A DNA stretch of 56,365 nt from Polaromonas sp. (GCA_030683705.1 JAUXPP010000147.1:1-56365), one strand, 5' to 3'. Shown: positions 27,685 through 36,927, counted from the first letter of the stretch. A program made the numbers and translations. Notes: generated by a model not told the origin, from the letters alone.

Positions 27685-28674
27685 CTAGAACCGCCCCGCG
27701 GTCTTGCGCTTGAGCACCAGGTTGCTGCGCAGGCCCCAGCCGCCGGCGGTGGGTCCAAGGTAGCTGGGTGCAATGGCTTCGAGGGAAGCCGGCGTGATGC
27801 CCAGCGCCTCCAGGCCGGGCAGGTTGCCGCTGGCAATGTTGGGCAGGCTCATGGAATCCAGGTTGTCGCGGCTCATCAGGGGTTCCCCGGGCGCGAGCGC
27901 CATCAGGCGGGCCTGCAGCCGGCCCAGCGCCGCGGGCAGGGGCAACACCGGTCGGCCGCGGCCGTGGTTGACACCACTGAAGCGGCCCGCCAGTTCGACC
28001 AGTTGCCGCAGGGTGAAGATGTCCGGGCCGCAAGCTTCGAAGGTCTGGCCGGTCGTGGCATGCAGGTGGGCATCCTGCAGGCAGTGCGCGATGGCGCTGG
28101 CCACGTCTTCCGCCCACACCGGCTGGAACAAGGCATGGCTGGCGGCCAGCGGGATCACCGGGAACACCTTTTGCAATTGCGCAAAGGTGTTGAGGAACTT
28201 GTCGCCGTTGCCGAACATCACGCTGGGCCGCAACATCGTCAGGGCCAGCTCCGCATGGTGCAGCACCACCTCGCCCTGTCCCTTGCTGCGCAAATACATG
28301 GACGGCGCGGCGTCCGGGTTGCGCGCGTCCGCACCCAGCGCGCTGACATGGATCAGGCGTGTCACGCCGGTCGCCGCGCAGGCGCGCGCGATTTTTTGCG
28401 GCAGCGCCACGTGGGCGCGTTCGAAGGAGGCCTGCGTGCCATGCAGGATGGCGACCAGGTTGACCACCGCGTCATGGCCGGCCACGATGCGGGTGAGTGC
28501 TGCATCGTCGTGCACATCGGCCAGCACCACATCGAGGGAAGGCAGCATCTGGATGTCGCGCGCACTCGCCTCCCGGCGTGTCGGCACTGTCACGCGCCAT
28601 TGCAGCTGCGCCAGTTTTTCGCAGAGGTGGCGGCCGACAAATCCGGTGCCACCGAGAATCAGGATTTTTTTCAT
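27685..28674 (-). CDS. NDUFA9-like atypical SDR (NAD(P)-binding epimerase family)
   Basis: A 329-residue protein of the atypical short-chain dehydrogenase group. It opens with ILILGGTGFVGRHLCEKL, has DAVVNLVAILHGTQASFERA, the segment LIHVSALGADARNP and YLRSKGQGE, where Tyr and Lys sit as in SDR catalytic pairs. The nearest described relatives are complex I accessory subunit NDUFA9 and bacterial homologues of unclear role. No respiratory complex I genes are nearby. The ATG at 28674 abuts the glycine loop. Confidence 0.85.
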   Translation of the reverse strand: MKKILILGGTGFVGRHLCEKLAQLQWRVTVPTRREASARDIQMLPSLDVVLADVHDDAALTRIVAGHDAVVNLVAILHGTQASFERAHVALPQKIARACAATGVTRLIHVSALGADARNPDAAPSMYLRSKGQGEVVLHHAELALTMLRPSVMFGNGDKFLNTFAQLQKVFPVIPLAASHALFQPVWAEDVASAIAHCLQDAHLHATTGQTFEACGPDIFTLRQLVELAGRFSGVNHGRGRPVLPLPAALGRLQARLMALAPGEPLMSRDNLDSMSLPNIASGNLPGLEALGITPASLEAIAPSYLGPTAGGWGLRSNLVLKRKTAGRF

Positions 28675-28907
28675 AACTGTTATTAAACGCTTTCAAGCCG
28701 CCGGATGCAAAAGACCCGCGGCCTTCTGGTGATTTTCCACCGCAGCCCTTTAAAGACGGGCGCAAGATGCTCCTGAAATTATAGCGATGCAGTCGCTGCC
28801 AGCGCCCGCAACACCCGGCCCGGAGCCTGCAGTGTAGGCAGCCGCCGCAACAATTGTGGGCATCACGGCCTACAGCCTGCAGCCCGGCCGCTTCCCATAA
28901 TCGGAGC

Positions 28908-29351
28908 ATGAATATTTTTGAAGCCCTGCGCACCAGCCATGAAACCCAGCGCGGCCTCGCCGACGCCCTGATCAACACCTCCGGCGACAGCAAGGAGCGC
29001 GAGGTCCTCTTCAAGGAGTTGAGGACGGAGCTCGCGGCCCACGCTGCTGCCGAAGAACGTTTCTTTTACGTGCCGCTGATTGGTCACGACATGACGCAGG
29101 AACCGTCGCGTCATGGCATCGCCGAGCACCATGAGATGGACGAACTGGTGGAAAAACTCGAGGACACCGACGCCAGCTCTCCGGCCTGGCTGGCCGTGGC
29201 GAAAGAGCTGCACCACAAGATCTACCACCACCTCAAGGACGAGGAACAGGGCATTTTCCAGCTGGCCGGCAAGGTCCTCACCGAAGCCGAGAAGCTGTCG
29301 CTGGCCAGGGACTATGAAGGCGAGTTTGTCTCGCAACGCCTGAAAGACTGA
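28908..29351 (+). CDS. hemerythrin HHE domain protein
   Basis: A 147-residue all-helical protein. Candidate di-iron ligands are in SHETQR, AAHAAAEERFFY, AEHHEMDELVEKLE and LHHKIYHHLKDEEQ, the H...HxxxE...HHE...HxxxD/E pattern of the family. Such proteins bind O2 or NO or sense iron and oxidative stress. The ATG at 28908 has GGAG 5 nt upstream. The preceding 233 nt (28675-28907) contain no gene, only a possible decayed family A repeat. Confidence 0.9.
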   Translation: MNIFEALRTSHETQRGLADALINTSGDSKEREVLFKELRTELAAHAAAEERFFYVPLIGHDMTQEPSRHGIAEHHEMDELVEKLEDTDASSPAWLAVAKELHHKIYHHLKDEEQGIFQLAGKVLTEAEKLSLARDYEGEFVSQRLKD

Positions 29352-29906
29352 TCAGTCGTCGGTCCGGATGCGCTGACGGGGCAGGTCCCGGTCCGCGTCC
29401 CCGTCGGTGATCAGGGGCGCCGGTTTGTCGATCAGCCTGACCAGCACCGGCACCAGGGCCAGCACCACCAGGGCCAGCACGGTCGCCAGCACCGCCGTCA
29501 GCTCACGGCCCAGACCCGAGGCCACCCCGATGGCGGCCGTGAGCCAGAGGCCGGCGGCCGTGGTGAGGCCCTTCACGTCGCCAGTCTTGTCTCCCTTGAG
29601 GATGGTGCCCGCGCACAGGAAACCCACACCGGCCGTCAGGCCCTGGATCACGCGGCTCAGGTCATCCTTTTCCATGCCCAGCTGTTGCGACACCAGCACA
29701 AACAGAGCCGCCCCCATGGCCACCAGCATATGGGTGCGCACGCCGGCCGCCTGGCCCTTGTGCTCGCGCTCCCATCCCAGCAAGCCGCCCAGCACGGCCG
29801 CCACCATCAGGCGCAAGACCACCTGGGTGGTCTGCCCCAGGTCGGACAGGTCGGAAAATTCGGTGGCAACCGTGCCGGCAATCTGTTGCCACCAGCTGGG
29901 GTTCAT
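29352..29906 (-). CDS. MgtC/SapB family membrane protein
   Basis: A 184-residue inner-membrane protein with the MgtC block RLMVAAVLGGLLGWEREHKG, then GVRTHMLVAMGAALFVLVSQ and GVGFLCAGTILK, about five membrane segments, and a short charged C-terminal tail. MgtC proteins are linked to growth at low Mg2+ and, in pathogens, modulate the F-ATPase. It lacks the long C-terminal domain of Salmonella MgtC. It is convergent with the hemerythrin gene with no gap. The next 193 nt (29907-30099) hold no supported gene. Confidence 0.92.
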   Translation of the reverse strand: MNPSWWQQIAGTVATEFSDLSDLGQTTQVVLRLMVAAVLGGLLGWEREHKGQAAGVRTHMLVAMGAALFVLVSQQLGMEKDDLSRVIQGLTAGVGFLCAGTILKGDKTGDVKGLTTAAGLWLTAAIGVASGLGRELTAVLATVLALVVLALVPVLVRLIDKPAPLITDGDADRDLPRQRIRTDD

Positions 29907-30099
29907 TCGCGTCTCCTGCGCCTTGGGAAAGCTGTTAATTTAGCCTGCATGTGGCCGGCGGCCAATAGGCGCACACCTACAAAACCGTTGCGGCGTGCGG
30001 CGATGCCGCCCGGTCTCCGCGCGCTGCCAGTCGCTGCCTTCCAGCCCTGCCGGACGCCCGTCATCAGCCACGCCTTCGGGTGCACCCTGCAGCCGCAGC

Positions 30100-32127
30100 T
30101 CAGGGCATCTTCTCGTCCGGCGGTGGCGCCGAAGCGTCGCGCGGACCCACCGTGCCCAGCCGCGCCTTCAGTGATTGCGGCTGGCCGCTGAGCAGCGCGG
30201 CGTAGTTGGTGGTGTTGGACAACACCTTTTTGACGTAGTCGCGGGTTTCGCTGAAAGGCACGTTTTCAGCCCAGATCGCCGCCTCGATCACCGGGCCGTT
30301 GCGCCAGGCGCGGGGACGGCCCGGGCCGGCGTTGTAGGCGGCAGCGGCCAGCGGCATGGAGCCGCCGAAGTCGTCCAGCGCACGCTTGAGGTAGGCCGTG
30401 CCGATCACGATGTTGGTGTCGCGGTCGTTGATCTGGTCGGCGGTGAACCCGGCCAGGCCGATGTAACGCGCGGTTTCGCGCGCGGTGGCGGGCATCACCT
30501 GCATCAGGCCGGAGGCGCCCACATGGGAGCGCGCGTCCATGATGAAACGCGACTCCTGGCGAATCAGGCCGTAGACATACGCCGGGTCCAGCCCGATATC
30601 GCGGCTGCGCTGCGTGACGGCCTCACGGAATGGCGTGGGGAAACGCTGCTCGGCATCGAAGGCGTTCGGCGTGCGTTCGCTGGTGTTGATGCAGCGGTCC
30701 CAGATGGAACGGTCGCAGGCGAATTGCGCAGCAGCCAGCAGCTCGCGTTCGCCCATGCCGCCGCGGGTGTGCAGGTTGGTGCTGTAGTTCCACTCGCGCA
30801 CGCCTTCGCTGCGCAGGCCGATGGCAATCGCATAGGCGCCGCGGTTCAGGCCGGGGTTCAGGCGTGCCGCTTCCCTTTCTTCGGCGCTCAGCGCCGGTGG
30901 CCGGGCCGGCAGCGTGATTTTCTGGCCCAGTTCCTCGAGCGCGAGCTGTTCGTAAAAGCCGCGCACCGAGGCGATGGACTGCAGCAGGGCCAGCGCTTCG
31001 GCGCGTTGCGGCGAAGGCTGGGCGCCGGCCGCAGGCGGCGGCGCATTGCCCAGCAGTGCGCGCGCCTTCCAGTAGACCCAAACCGGCTCCTTGCGCGCGC
31101 CTTCGCTCATGGCGTTGATGCCGGCCAGCACCTGCGACCAGCGTTGGGTGCCGCCGGCACGCAGGGCGGCGCGAACCTTCCAGCCCAGCATGTCGTCGCT
31201 GAGGTCGGTGTTCCGGCTGACCCGGGCGAAGTAGCCGACCGCGTCATCGCTGGCCAGCCGCGAGGCGGCCTGCCGGCCAATCGCGCCCCAGACCCAGTTG
31301 CGCTCTTCCTCGTTGAGCTGCATGGCCCACTTGTCCTGCATGAAACGCGCTGCGCCGTCGGCATCGCTGCTGGCCAGCTTGACCAGCGCCAGCACGATGA
31401 TTTCCTTGCGTACCCGGCTGATGGCGATCACCTTGGTGGCCAGGAAACGCGCCGGGCTGGCGTTCAGTTCGGTCACCAGACCGACAGCTTCGGGCGCAAT
31501 GATCTCGACCGCCTCACGGGCCGCGCGCGGCCGGTTGGCCTCGGTCGCCAGCCTGGCCTTGATCCAGGCATCATGCGCCGTCAGGTTGCGGTTGCCGATC
31601 AGGCGCGAGGCGGCGGATGTGCAACCGTCGCTGGCGTCACGCTGCGAGAACCAGTTCCTGCGGATTTCCTCGGCCAGTTGCGCATCCGCACCCGGGTTTT
31701 TCAGGTGTTCGATCAGCAGGGCGTAACAACGCACGTCGCGGTCATCGCCCATGCGGTAGGCGGGGTACTCGGCGGCAAACGCCGCCCAGTCCCGGCGCTG
31801 GCCCAGCAGCAGCAGCCAGTCGTTGCGCAGGCGGTCTTCCTGGTAGCTGCCGGCATACCGCGCCATGAAGTCCTGCACCTCGCGCGCACTGGCTTCGTCG
31901 AGCCGGGCCTTGAGTTCCCAGTAGGCGGCCCAGGGTTCGAGGGCATGGCCCTGCGCCTGCGGCAGCAGTTGCGACAGGCGGTTTTTGTCGCCACGTTTGA
32001 AGGCCTTGTTCATCTCCACCAGCACCTCGTCGGCGCGCGAAGCATTGTTTTGCGCCCACGTGGGCTGCAGGATCAAAAAGGACGAGAGGCCCGAAATCAG
32101 GGCAGTGACAACAAATTTGGATAGCAT
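30100..32127 (-). CDS. slt: soluble lytic murein transglycosylase
   Basis: A 675-residue periplasmic enzyme that cleaves peptidoglycan to 1,6-anhydro products. A signal peptide (ALISGLSSFLILQPTWAQ) is followed by a long superhelical alpha domain and a C-terminal lysozyme-like domain. The catalytic Glu is in YGLIRQESRFIMDARSHVGA, followed by SGLMQVMPATARETA and AAAYNAGPGRPRAW. Length fits Slt70. Its ATG is only 9 nt from the divergent fthC ATG, so the two promoters must overlap the coding sequences or each other. Confidence 0.94.
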   Translation of the reverse strand: MLSKFVVTALISGLSSFLILQPTWAQNNASRADEVLVEMNKAFKRGDKNRLSQLLPQAQGHALEPWAAYWELKARLDEASAREVQDFMARYAGSYQEDRLRNDWLLLLGQRRDWAAFAAEYPAYRMGDDRDVRCYALLIEHLKNPGADAQLAEEIRRNWFSQRDASDGCTSAASRLIGNRNLTAHDAWIKARLATEANRPRAAREAVEIIAPEAVGLVTELNASPARFLATKVIAISRVRKEIIVLALVKLASSDADGAARFMQDKWAMQLNEEERNWVWGAIGRQAASRLASDDAVGYFARVSRNTDLSDDMLGWKVRAALRAGGTQRWSQVLAGINAMSEGARKEPVWVYWKARALLGNAPPPAAGAQPSPQRAEALALLQSIASVRGFYEQLALEELGQKITLPARPPALSAEEREAARLNPGLNRGAYAIAIGLRSEGVREWNYSTNLHTRGGMGERELLAAAQFACDRSIWDRCINTSERTPNAFDAEQRFPTPFREAVTQRSRDIGLDPAYVYGLIRQESRFIMDARSHVGASGLMQVMPATARETARYIGLAGFTADQINDRDTNIVIGTAYLKRALDDFGGSMPLAAAAYNAGPGRPRAWRNGPVIEAAIWAENVPFSETRDYVKKVLSNTTNYAALLSGQPQSLKARLGTVGPRDASAPPPDEKMP

Positions 32128-32136
32128 CGGGTCATT

Positions 32137-32775
32137 ATGGACAAATTAACTGCGCGAAAAGCGTTGATTGAACAACGCCTGAACCTGCCCGACCGCCTAC
32201 AGCGCGCCGACCTGTTACAGCGGGTCATGCGGATCTGGCTGGTCGGCCGCGAGGATGCGGTGATCGGGGCCTACTGGCCGATCAAGGGGGAGTTCGATCC
32301 GCTGCCGGCCCTCTACCGCTGGCAGGAAGACGCCATTTTAAGCCAGGGTTCGGAGTCGAGTCAGGCGCCAGGCCATGAGGGACGGGCGGAAGCAGCTACT
32401 GAAAACATAGCAAACCGGTCACCGCGCAAGATCGGCCTGCCGGTGGTCAACAAGCTGCACAAAACCCTGACCTTCCATGCCTGGTACCCCGGTTGCCCGA
32501 TGGAAGAAGACGCTTATGGCATCCCCAAGCCCAAGGACACCGAGATCATCGTGCCGACCCTGCTGTTTGTCCCCTGTGTGGGTTACGGGCCGGGCGGCTT
32601 CCGGCTCGGCTATGGCGGCGGCTTTTACGACCGCACGCTGGCGACCCTGCAGCCCAAACCCTTCACCGTCGGCCTGGGCTACAGCCACGGCTGGCTGCCC
32701 GACCTGGAGCCCGAGCCGCACGATGTGCCGCTCGATGCCATCCTCAATGACAACGGGGTGGTCTGGCCGGTGTGA
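32137..32775 (+). CDS. fthC: 5-formyltetrahydrofolate cyclo-ligase with repeat-derived insertion
   Basis: A 212-residue enzyme that converts 5-formyl-THF to methenyl-THF with ATP. The N-terminal block MDKLTARKALIEQRLNLPD, IGAYWPIKGEFDP, and the C-terminal GFRLGYGGGFYDRTLA loop identify it. Between WQEDAIL and KIGLPVVNK, about residues 70-95, lies an extra hydrophilic stretch encoded by repeat A copy 4 in frame. The insertion falls in a loop before the core strand, so activity may persist. Confidence 0.9.
   Translation: MDKLTARKALIEQRLNLPDRLQRADLLQRVMRIWLVGREDAVIGAYWPIKGEFDPLPALYRWQEDAILSQGSESSQAPGHEGRAEAATENIANRSPRKIGLPVVNKLHKTLTFHAWYPGCPMEEDAYGIPKPKDTEIIVPTLLFVPCVGYGPGGFRLGYGGGFYDRTLATLQPKPFTVGLGYSHGWLPDLEPEPHDVPLDAILNDNGVVWPV
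32358..32412 (-). repeat. dispersed repeat family A, copy 4 (inside fthC)
   Basis: On the minus strand: GCTATGTTTTCAGTAGC, then TGCTTCCGC and CTCATGGCC. The plus strand reads in frame within fthC and ends EAATENIAN. The head and spacing match the other copies; the tail is more diverged. Confidence 0.65.
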
Positions 32776-32829
32776 CTTCGGGGGCAGGTCGCAATGCCCG
32801 TGCTGCGGCGTGTCTGCGGAACACGCGGG

Positions 32830-34617
32830 CTAAGGCAGGGTGAAGCGCAGGGTGGCCCCTTCTCCCGGCCTGGCCTCTGCCCACAACCGGCCCTGGTGCC
32901 GGTCCACGATGCGTTGCACGATGCTCAGGCCGATGCCCGAACCCTCGAATTCGTCCAGGCGGTGCATGCGCTGGAAGGGCGTGAACAGCTTGGCGGCATC
33001 GGCCATGTCAAACCCGGCGCCGTTGTCGCGCACAAAATAAACCGTTTCGCCGGGCTGCGGCTCGGACCCGACCACGATGCGGGGCTGCGCGGTCCGCGCG
33101 GTGAACTTCCACGCGTTGCCGATCAGGTTTTCCAGCAGGATGCGTGTCAGGCCGGGGTCGGCATGGACGCGCAGGCCGGGCGCGATGGAGACATCGACCT
33201 TCCTGCCGGTATCCGCCTGGCGCAAGCTGTCCACGATGCTCAGCGCCAGCTCGCTCAGGTCGACCTCGGCGGTTTGCATGTGCTGGCGCGACGCGCGCGC
33301 CAGGCTGAGCAGATCGTCGATCAGACGCGACATGCGCTCCGCGTTGACCAGCACCCGTTTCAGCAGCCCGCGCGAGGCCTCGTCGAGTTGTCCCTCGGTT
33401 TTGCTCAGCACCAGGCTGCTGAAGCCGTTGATGGCGGCCAGCGGAGCACGCAAGTCGTGCGACACCGAATAGTTGAAGGCCTCGAGCTCGGTGTTGGCCG
33501 CCACCAGCTCCGCCGTGCGGGCCTGGACGGTTTCTTCCAGGTCCGCGTTGAGGCGGCGCAACTCCTCCTCGGTCTGCCGGCGGATGTCTTCCTTTTCGTA
33601 GTTCTCCAGGGCAAACGAGACATCGGCGGCCACTTCCGCCACCAGGTCCTCGAGCGATGCATCAAAGTAGTCTTTTTCACCCGCGAACAGGGTCAGCACG
33701 CCGACGACATGCTGGCCCATGTACAGCGGGCAGGCGGCCGCGGCCTGCAGGCCGGCCTGCTGCAGGCTGTCGCGGATGGGTTCCAGCGCCGGGTCGGCCT
33801 GCACATCGTTGCACAGGTAGATGCGTCCTTCGCCCAGGGCGATTTCGGCCGGCGTGCGCCTGGGTCCGCGCAGGCTGAACTTTCCGGTGCGGGCAAACCA
33901 TTCGGGGCCGGGACCGCTCCAGGCCACGGGGACCACCTCACCACTGCCGATGTCGATCATGCCAATCCAGGCCAGCGTGAAGCCCCCCCGCGTCACGGCA
34001 ATCCGGCACACCGTGTCGAACAGCAGATCGCGCTGGTCGATATGCACGATGGCCTGGTTGGTTTCGCTGAGCACGGCGTAACGCCGGTTCAGCTTCTGGA
34101 TGCGGGCTTCGGATTCGGTGAGCGCGGCCACCCGCTGCTCGAGCTGCTGGCTGCGTTTTTCCAGCTTTTTGACCAGCACCTCGTTGTACAGCTTGAGCGT
34201 GTCCTGCTCGTCAGCGGCCGGCGCGCGCATGCCGTGGCCGTCCCGGGACACACGCGCCAGCACCTCGTGGATGCACTGCATCAGGGCTGGCGGTTCGGTC
34301 GGCTTGATGAGGAAGGCATCGGCGCCCATGTCCCGGGCCAGCGCCTCGTCACCGGGGTCGGTGTAGGTGGCGGTGTACACCACAAAGGGAATCGCGCGCA
34401 GCCTGTCATCGGCCTTCCAGTGGCGCAGCAGCGTGTAGCCGTCCATCACGGGCATCAGCAGGTCGCTGATGACGAGATCGGGCGGCGTCAGGCGCGCGTG
34501 CTCCAGCGCCTGGCCGCCGTGCAGGGCTTCGTCGACCTCGAAGCCATGACCCTGCAGCAGCGCGCGCAGCAAATACAGGTTTGCGGCATGGTCATCGACG
34601 ATCAGCACGCGCGTCAT
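32830..34617 (-). CDS. hybrid response regulator/histidine kinase (REC-GAF-HisKA-HATPase)
   Basis: A 595-residue cytoplasmic protein. An N-terminal receiver (VLIVDDHAANLYLLRALL, phosphoacceptor in VISDLLMPVMDGYTL) is followed by a coiled coil, a GAF-like sensor domain (about 170-330), the phosphorylation helix VSHDLRAPLAAINGFSSLVL and an ATPase domain (DNGAGFDMADAAKLF, GSGIGLSIVQRIV). The start overlaps the preceding receiver gene (ATGA at 34614-34617). It is the last of three coupled signalling genes. Confidence 0.9.
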   Translation of the reverse strand: MTRVLIVDDHAANLYLLRALLQGHGFEVDEALHGGQALEHARLTPPDLVISDLLMPVMDGYTLLRHWKADDRLRAIPFVVYTATYTDPGDEALARDMGADAFLIKPTEPPALMQCIHEVLARVSRDGHGMRAPAADEQDTLKLYNEVLVKKLEKRSQQLEQRVAALTESEARIQKLNRRYAVLSETNQAIVHIDQRDLLFDTVCRIAVTRGGFTLAWIGMIDIGSGEVVPVAWSGPGPEWFARTGKFSLRGPRRTPAEIALGEGRIYLCNDVQADPALEPIRDSLQQAGLQAAAACPLYMGQHVVGVLTLFAGEKDYFDASLEDLVAEVAADVSFALENYEKEDIRRQTEEELRRLNADLEETVQARTAELVAANTELEAFNYSVSHDLRAPLAAINGFSSLVLSKTEGQLDEASRGLLKRVLVNAERMSRLIDDLLSLARASRQHMQTAEVDLSELALSIVDSLRQADTGRKVDVSIAPGLRVHADPGLTRILLENLIGNAWKFTARTAQPRIVVGSEPQPGETVYFVRDNGAGFDMADAAKLFTPFQRMHRLDEFEGSGIGLSIVQRIVDRHQGRLWAEARPGEGATLRFTLP

Positions 34618-35003
34618 GCGTTCACCACGCCGTCCGGGGGCAGCACAAAGGCCTCGACGGCTGCCGCAAAAGTCAGGGGGTCGATCGGTTTTTCGAGGTA
34701 GCCGTTACAGCCGGCGGCAATGCAGCGTTCGCGGTCACCGGGCATCGCGTAAGACGTGACGGCCACCATGGGCGTGTCCTTGAGCCTGGCATTGGCGCGC
34801 AGCGCACGCGCCACCGCGTAACCGTCCATGCCGGGCAACTGGATGTCCAGCAGGATCAGGGCCGGCTGAAACTGGCCGGCCAGGGCGATCCCGGTGGGGC
34901 CATCGCCGGCGTGAACAATCTCCCATCCGCGCGCCTGCAGCAGGAAAGTCACGAGATAGCGGTTCTGCTCGTTGTCCTCGATCAGCAAGATTTGCCTGTT
35001 CAT
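34614..35003 (-). CDS. single-domain response regulator
   Basis: A 129-residue CheY-like receiver with no output domain: QILLIEDNEQNRYLVTFLL, phosphoacceptor in LILLDIQLPGMDGYAVA, switch TSYAM and Lys in YLEKPID. Start and stop overlap both neighbours by four bases (ATGA), so it is translated with the sensor kinase and the hybrid kinase. It probably passes phosphate between them or acts on a protein target. Confidence 0.92.
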   Translation of the reverse strand: MNRQILLIEDNEQNRYLVTFLLQARGWEIVHAGDGPTGIALAGQFQPALILLDIQLPGMDGYAVARALRANARLKDTPMVAVTSYAMPGDRERCIAAGCNGYLEKPIDPLTFAAAVEAFVLPPDGVVNA

Positions 35004-36718
35004 CCTGGCTTTCCCGCCCCGGTGGGGCCCAGAGGCAGGGTAACACTGAACACACTGCCTTGTTGCCAGACACTTTCCGCGTCGATCGTGCCCCCCATGA
35101 GTTCGGCCAGCCGCCGGCAAATGGCCAGTCCGAGTCCGGTGCCTTCGTGCTTGCGCGACAACACCGAGTCCACCTGCCGGAAGGGCTTGAACAGCATCGC
35201 CATGTCCTCGGGCCGGATGCCGATACCGGTATCGGTGATGGCCATGCGAACCGCCGCAGCCGGTGCCTGCGCCGGTCCAGCCTGCCAGCCGGCAAGCAGC
35301 GAGACATCCAGCGTGACGCCGCCCTGCTCGGTGAACTTGATGGCGTTGCCCAGCAGGTTGAGCAGGATCTGCTCGACGCGGCGCGCATCGCCGGTCATCC
35401 CGCCGACATCCCGCGCGAGCCTGACATCCAGCGACAGGCCCTTCCTGTCGGCCAGCGGACCGACGATGCCGATGACCTTGCGGATCGATGCCACCAGGTC
35501 GAAGGGCGCACTGGCCACCCCGAGTTCGCCAGCCTCGATCTTGGAAATGTCGAGAACGTCGTTGATCAGTGCCAGCAGGTGGCGAGAGCTGTCGCGGACC
35601 ATGCCCAGTTGCCTGGCCTGCTCGTCGTTGAGCGGGCCGGCCAGGCCCTGCAGCACAATGCCCGTGAAGCCGATGATCGAGTTGAGCGGGGTACGCAGTT
35701 CATGGCTCATGGTGGCCAGAAAGGCCGATTTCATGCGGTCCGCCGCCTCGGCAGCTTCCTTGGCCACACCCAGTTCCAGCGCCAGCTGGCGTTGGCGCTG
35801 CTCGCTGTCGCGCAGGCGGCCAGCCGTACGGCGCAGCGCCACGCCCCAGGCCAGGCTCGCCAGCAGCAGCAGCGTCGTCGCCAGCACCGCCCATTTCACC
35901 CAGGGCGGGAAGTCCTTGCGCAGGTCACCGGCGGTCCAGCGCCGCAGCGAGCTGTAGTACACGGACGACGAGTCGTTCCTGAATTCAAGCAGTTGCCTGT
36001 CGATCGCTGCAAGCAGTGCAGGGTCGCCCGATTTCGGTGCCGCAAAGTAAAGCCGGGAAGGATTGAAGATGATGGCCGTGTCTTCCAGATCGCTGGCCGC
36101 GGCATGGCGGGCGCCATAAAAGCGGTTGGTGACCACCGCGTCGGCCCGCCCTTCGGCCACCGCACGGAATGCCGTGGCAAAGTCGGGCAGGGGAACCAGC
36201 CGGGGATTGATGCTGAAACCGGCCATCATCTGCCTGACGAAGTCCTGCTGCATCGATCCCTGGAGCACGGCCACCCGCTTGTTGTCGAGATCGAGCAGCG
36301 AGCGGATGCCGCTGCCGCGCCGGGCATACACCTGGTTCCAGCTCGACAGCACGGCCTCGCCATGAAAGGCGTAGAGACCCTCGCGCTCGCTGGTGAGTGC
36401 CACGTCGGTCATCAGGTCGATCTGTCCTTGCGCCAGCCGGGACAAGCCGTCACTGAAGGTGCCGGGGACATACTCGAGTGTCCAGCCTTCTTTTTTGGCG
36501 ATCGCCTCGATCAGGTCGACAAAAATGCCTTCGGCCTTGCCGGCCGCCGTGTAATCCACCTTGGGACTGTTCTGGTACACCCCCACGCGCACGGGGTCGG
36601 CAGCCCACAGCGGCAAGGCCGGCAGCAGGCACAACAGGCTGGCGAGCCACACGCCCCAGCGCGCCGCGCGGCATGCCGGCCCTTTTCCCTCAATCAGTGT
36701 GACCTCGGCCAGGCGCAT
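35000..36718 (-). CDS. sensor histidine kinase with periplasmic solute-binding sensor domain
   Basis: A 572-residue kinase. An N-terminal membrane/signal segment (WGVWLASLLCLLPALPLWA) precedes an SBP_bac_3-type domain (VRVGVYQNSPKVDYTAAGKA, GIFVDLIEAIAKKEGW, GQIDLMTDVALT). A membrane helix follows near residues 270-295 (VLATTLLLLASLAWGVAL), then a HisKA domain with MSHELRTPLNSIIGF and an ATPase domain (NAIKFTEQGG, DTGIGIRPED, GTGLGLAICRRLA). Like BvgS, it would bind a small molecule in the periplasm; the ligand is unknown. Confidence 0.92.
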   Translation of the reverse strand: MRLAEVTLIEGKGPACRAARWGVWLASLLCLLPALPLWAADPVRVGVYQNSPKVDYTAAGKAEGIFVDLIEAIAKKEGWTLEYVPGTFSDGLSRLAQGQIDLMTDVALTSEREGLYAFHGEAVLSSWNQVYARRGSGIRSLLDLDNKRVAVLQGSMQQDFVRQMMAGFSINPRLVPLPDFATAFRAVAEGRADAVVTNRFYGARHAAASDLEDTAIIFNPSRLYFAAPKSGDPALLAAIDRQLLEFRNDSSSVYYSSLRRWTAGDLRKDFPPWVKWAVLATTLLLLASLAWGVALRRTAGRLRDSEQRQRQLALELGVAKEAAEAADRMKSAFLATMSHELRTPLNSIIGFTGIVLQGLAGPLNDEQARQLGMVRDSSRHLLALINDVLDISKIEAGELGVASAPFDLVASIRKVIGIVGPLADRKGLSLDVRLARDVGGMTGDARRVEQILLNLLGNAIKFTEQGGVTLDVSLLAGWQAGPAQAPAAAVRMAITDTGIGIRPEDMAMLFKPFRQVDSVLSRKHEGTGLGLAICRRLAELMGGTIDAESVWQQGSVFSVTLPLGPTGAGKPG

Positions 36719-36872
36719 GGGTGACGGACAGTGAAGTGTGATTCATCATACCTGCCGCATCCGCCGGCGTCATGCTGCACGCCAGCAGCCAAAGGCAAGG
36801 GCCCGGCGGCGGGTCCCTGGGTCTGGACCGCGGTGGGCGGTCCGGCTGGCACGGACGGTGACGCTGAAAGTC

Positions 36873-36927
36873 GCTATGAATTCAATAGCTGTCCACGCTT
36901 GCCAGCCATGGGCAAAGCCCCTGAAAC
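36873..36927 (+). repeat. dispersed repeat family A, copy 5
   Basis: GCTATGAATTCAATAGC, then TGTCCACGCTTGCC and CCATGGGC. It is noncoding and ends 2 nt before the fdx stop codon. The rest of the 211-nt gap from 36719 shows no gene. Confidence 0.7.

Noticed and set aside
29903..30085. 60-codon minus-strand frame between mgtC and slt
   Set aside because: No ribosome site, no hydrophobic or domain pattern, high Arg; not supported as a gene.
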